Positions 60,851-64,000 of a DNA stretch of 64,000 nucleotides are shown here, piece by piece (the first letter of the stretch is position 1; the number at the start of each line of letters is the position of its first letter). The notes beneath the pieces are model-generated. The model saw only the letters and a list, made by a program, of their open reading frames with translations. It had not been told where the DNA came from and did no database searches. Location of the stretch: the NCBI GenBank assembly GCA_025345505.1, contig JANVCC010000048.1, positions 1 to 64,000 of the forward strand. Reading direction: 5' to 3'. The stretch comes from Todiramphus chloris collaris. Lineage: Eukaryota > Chordata > Aves > Coraciiformes > Alcedinidae. Position numbers and translations under genes: made by a program.

Positions 60851-63800
60851 TCATCTGACCTATTTGCGACGTCTGCTTCACAACAAGATGAATTGTTGCA
60901 CTGAGTAGATCATGTCAAGTGTGAAGGGAGCACGGAGTGATTAGCTCAGAAATAGATGTCTGCATTTAATCCGTTTTTTCCAATCTCTCTGTCTCTCTCA
61001 CGTTGGAGGTTACGTTGACAAAATATCAGACTTGCTGTAGGACATGGGCTGCATAGCTAGAGCTTCTACAGTGTTTACCCATGGACACTCCAGATGAGCT
61101 GAAGGTATCTTAAGATGCATTCCCACATGCTTGTCTCTTAGAACTGGCGTATTTCCACAAACCGTCTTGGTACCAGTAAAACATTTTTCAAGGGAGAGAG
61201 GTTTGTTAAAGAATTTTCAGCTCAATGTTCATTTCTACTCTAGTGTGACTATCTCCTTCCCTTGAAAGGACCATAAAGCAGTCAGACTAGAAGCTGTACA
61301 CAAGCATTCGTCAGCCTTGCCAAAAGTAGAATAAACATTTCTTGATTTGAGGAGATGAAGTTTCAGATGTCCTCCTGAGCAACTGTGCTATGGAAAGAAT
61401 ATCAGTTTGTTTGTCAGTGTTATTTCCTGTTCTTGAGTTGCTTAATATGTTCTCATTTTTGCAATGGCACGCAGGAAAAGAATTTTTGGGCTAGTGGCTC
61501 TACTGTTTCCATACCTCAGAAATCCACCCTTTTCAGTAAACTACCCCAACAAACATGCAGTTAGGGGTTGGAAATGCCTAGCAGAACGTTTCAGCAGGCT
61601 GAGGCGAGAAATGGCTTTTGTCTTTAAAGGTTTGCACGTTCCCTTGTTTCCTGGATGTAGCTAGCAGGAGATGCTGCTGTGCAAAAAGAGGTTTTAATGA
61701 AGCTTATGCTTTTTCCTTTGAAAACCAGATTTTCCGCCTTCCCAGCACATTTTGGGGGTAAATAGCTGCTTTCTTCTCTGAACAGGTTAGGTAACTTTTG
61801 TTGGCTGTGGTTTTTTTCTCAAGTAATTATACTTCAGGGGCCCTGTGTTACAACTTCTGCCTTGAACTGTTTTTACAGAGCAACAGGCAGCGCTGCTGAC
61901 CGGGGTTGCTTGGTGCTTTCCGTTCTCTCCTCAAAATGCTTACACTTCTGTCAAGTGCTGCCTTTTTCACTGTTGCCTACCATGCAGATAAATGTCACGT
62001 GTTGGACTTTTTACTGGATGCTGAATTTAATTTTCTGCGTGGAAAGTGCTAGTAAGAAAATAGTGTAGTTGCTTAACCTGTATGAAATGGTTGGAATACT
62101 ATTTGTAATGCGATTATTAAGTATATTCAAACCACGAAGCACAAAGAAAGGGAAGAGAAATGGAAGTGCAAATCTAGCTGCCTTTTTTTTTTTGTCTTTT
62201 CTTTTTGTCATCCTCTTGTGGTATTATGCAGATCCTCAGCCAGATGGCTACTGGCTATAAGCTGTGTGTGGATTCACAGGATTTTAACTCCTCTGTTGCT
62301 CTCCCATCTGTCATAAACTCAGAAGCTGCAATCCAGAGAGGGGCACGCATGGCAGTGTTTTCTGTAGGATGCTGAAACAGTGATGCTCGAAGGCTGCAGA
62401 AAGAGCACGAACCCTAACGAAGGCAGGTTTAACAACCTGTCTGGTTTAACCGCCGTGCTGCTAGACTGAGGAGTAAAATTTCTTGTGGTCAGTTTAAACT
62501 AGTGCTTTGAACCACGGGTGACCGCTGTGGTGGCACGAACCTCAAACACGGCCTGGAAAGTCTCCTCAAAAGGAGTTTTGTTTCTGTTGTTGGAGCTCAG
62601 TGAAGACTGTAAACCCTCAGTTGGTTTTGGTAGGAAATCTCACGTCTAAAAATAAAGTAGCAGATTGTCTTAAACAGAAAAAAGGTGGTTAAAGTCAGAA
62701 TCTTTCCACACTGGAAGAATAGATGTGAAAAGGCTAAAAACAATACTGTGGTCCTTCTTCATTTCAACATGACCAAGCCAGGACTCCCTACGTTTTTCAT
62801 TCAGCATATGTCATCACTTGGACAGATACATTCTGTTTCAGTTAATGGAGGTTTAAACAGTGAAAAACATCTCAGATTTCATGGTACAGGGTAGAACAAG
62901 GCGTTGGTCACTTCAACTGTGGGCACCAGGGCCTCAGCATCATAGAAACAAAGAAACCTTGTTCCTCAAAGTAAAAGAAGCTTTCATAGTCTCACTTTGT
63001 CATACTCAAGAAAGCAAAATGAGAAATTAAATTAAACCTTTATGAAATAGTCATGAACAAGTGAAATAGAAATAGGGGCTGAGCACACTCTAAACCATTT
63101 TAGAATGAATTTTAGCATGTAAGTATCAAAACCAATATGTAAGCTTGTAAGGAAGTCACCACTATTAGGAAGTCTTTCCAGATTTAGAGTTGGCTTTCTT
63201 AATTGATGGATGTGACTGACATGAGAATAAAAGCTACACCCCGTGAGAAAATAACAACTTTCCTAAGGAGTATTTGTCTGAAACCAAGCAATCTAGTACT
63301 CCGGCTTCAAACACTCTGTCATGAACAAACTAACCTCTCCGTTTCCACTTTGGGTTTGATTTTGTAGGACAGGGAGCAGCTTAAGAGGATGATGAAGTGT
63401 TAGACTGTGCTTCAGGTGATTTCTAGTGCTTGGTGAAGTGCCTGGAGTTTGGTGCCTGATTCAGCATTAGGCATGACAACTGGCGTCATTCCAGGCAGGT
63501 GCTTCAGCAGCAGAGCGGACTCTGGGTCTTCTGCCTAGGTTGAAAGAACATAACATGACAAAATAAGATATTGATTGGAAGGACTGACAAAATTGTAGCA
63601 TTCTATTTCCTGTATTTCCAGCAGAATATTGTATTGTAAATTCAAACTTCAAGTCAACAGGCTTGCCCTTTGTTATAACACCATAATGTTGTGATACTCT
63701 TGCAGTTCATTTTCTTTGGCTAGGCAGAAAAGATCTTTGCAGAAATCACATTTTGTCAATGACATTTTCTGAAATTTATGTTAGGTTGGTGGTAGGATTA

Positions 63801-64000
63801 GTTAATTTTCCTGGGTTTTTCCTGGGATTTTCCTGTTGGTGGCCCCAGGGATTGCTGCTACTTAGTTACGTCCTTTACTTTCATGAGTTTCCCTCACCCT
63901 TTAGGGCTAAGTCTCTTGTTTCAGGGCTCTGGCTCATTCATCTGCATTCAGGTTAAAAGGAGTAAAATAAAATTAAATGTTGGCAGCAGAATAACTGACA
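60851..64000. other. AT-rich sequence without recognisable genes
   Basis: No gene, RNA or young mobile element was recognised up to the window end. Confidence 0.5.

Overview
The window looks like a stretch of bird nuclear chromosome. The evidence is several CR1 LINE fragments in both orientations, including the avian CR1 3'-end signature ending in ATTCTATGA-like octamers. There are also two ERVL-type LTRs of the kind seen in neoavian birds and a class II (beta-like) endogenous retrovirus remnant. Most of the rest is AT-rich, intron-like or intergenic DNA. No complete protein-coding gene could be recognised on either strand. The long reading frames are explained by GC-rich tandem repeats, CpG islands or mobile elements.

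Region 1 (1-5165) is a compound satellite block. It starts in a GTGCC pentamer array and a CpG-dense tract. Most of it is a degenerate A-rich minisatellite (about 27-30 bp unit, core AGCTAAAACCTAATATTA) with larger blocks repeated several times. The array was broken by a solo ERVL LTR with a perfect 5-bp target duplication and by a 1-kb cluster of CR1 pieces. It is followed by a GC-rich tract in which GGCTC and AGTCCC arrays switch strand.

Region 2 (5166-7810) holds an internally deleted class II ERV on the minus strand: LTR, purine tract, almost no env, integrase, and a protease fragment with no reverse transcriptase between them. Beyond it lie an 18-bp minisatellite, a promoter-like GC fragment with two NRF1 palindromes, and a fold-back pair of CR1 pieces.

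Region 3 (7.8-27.4 kb) is AT-rich single-copy-looking DNA with two further CR1 copies, one solo ERVL LTR and a CA/A-rich low-complexity tract. Region 4 (27.4-32.1 kb) contains two CpG islands with plausible splice signals, the best candidates for promoters of an unidentified gene or lncRNA. Region 5 (32.1-64 kb) is AT-rich DNA without recognisable exons, carrying a few ancient MIR/L2-like relics. It would fit a long first intron or a gene desert, but the sequence alone does not decide this.

No new multi-gene system was found. The most unusual features are the layered satellite block, the strand-switching GC arrays, and the deleted provirus joined to a minisatellite and an NRF1-type promoter fragment.
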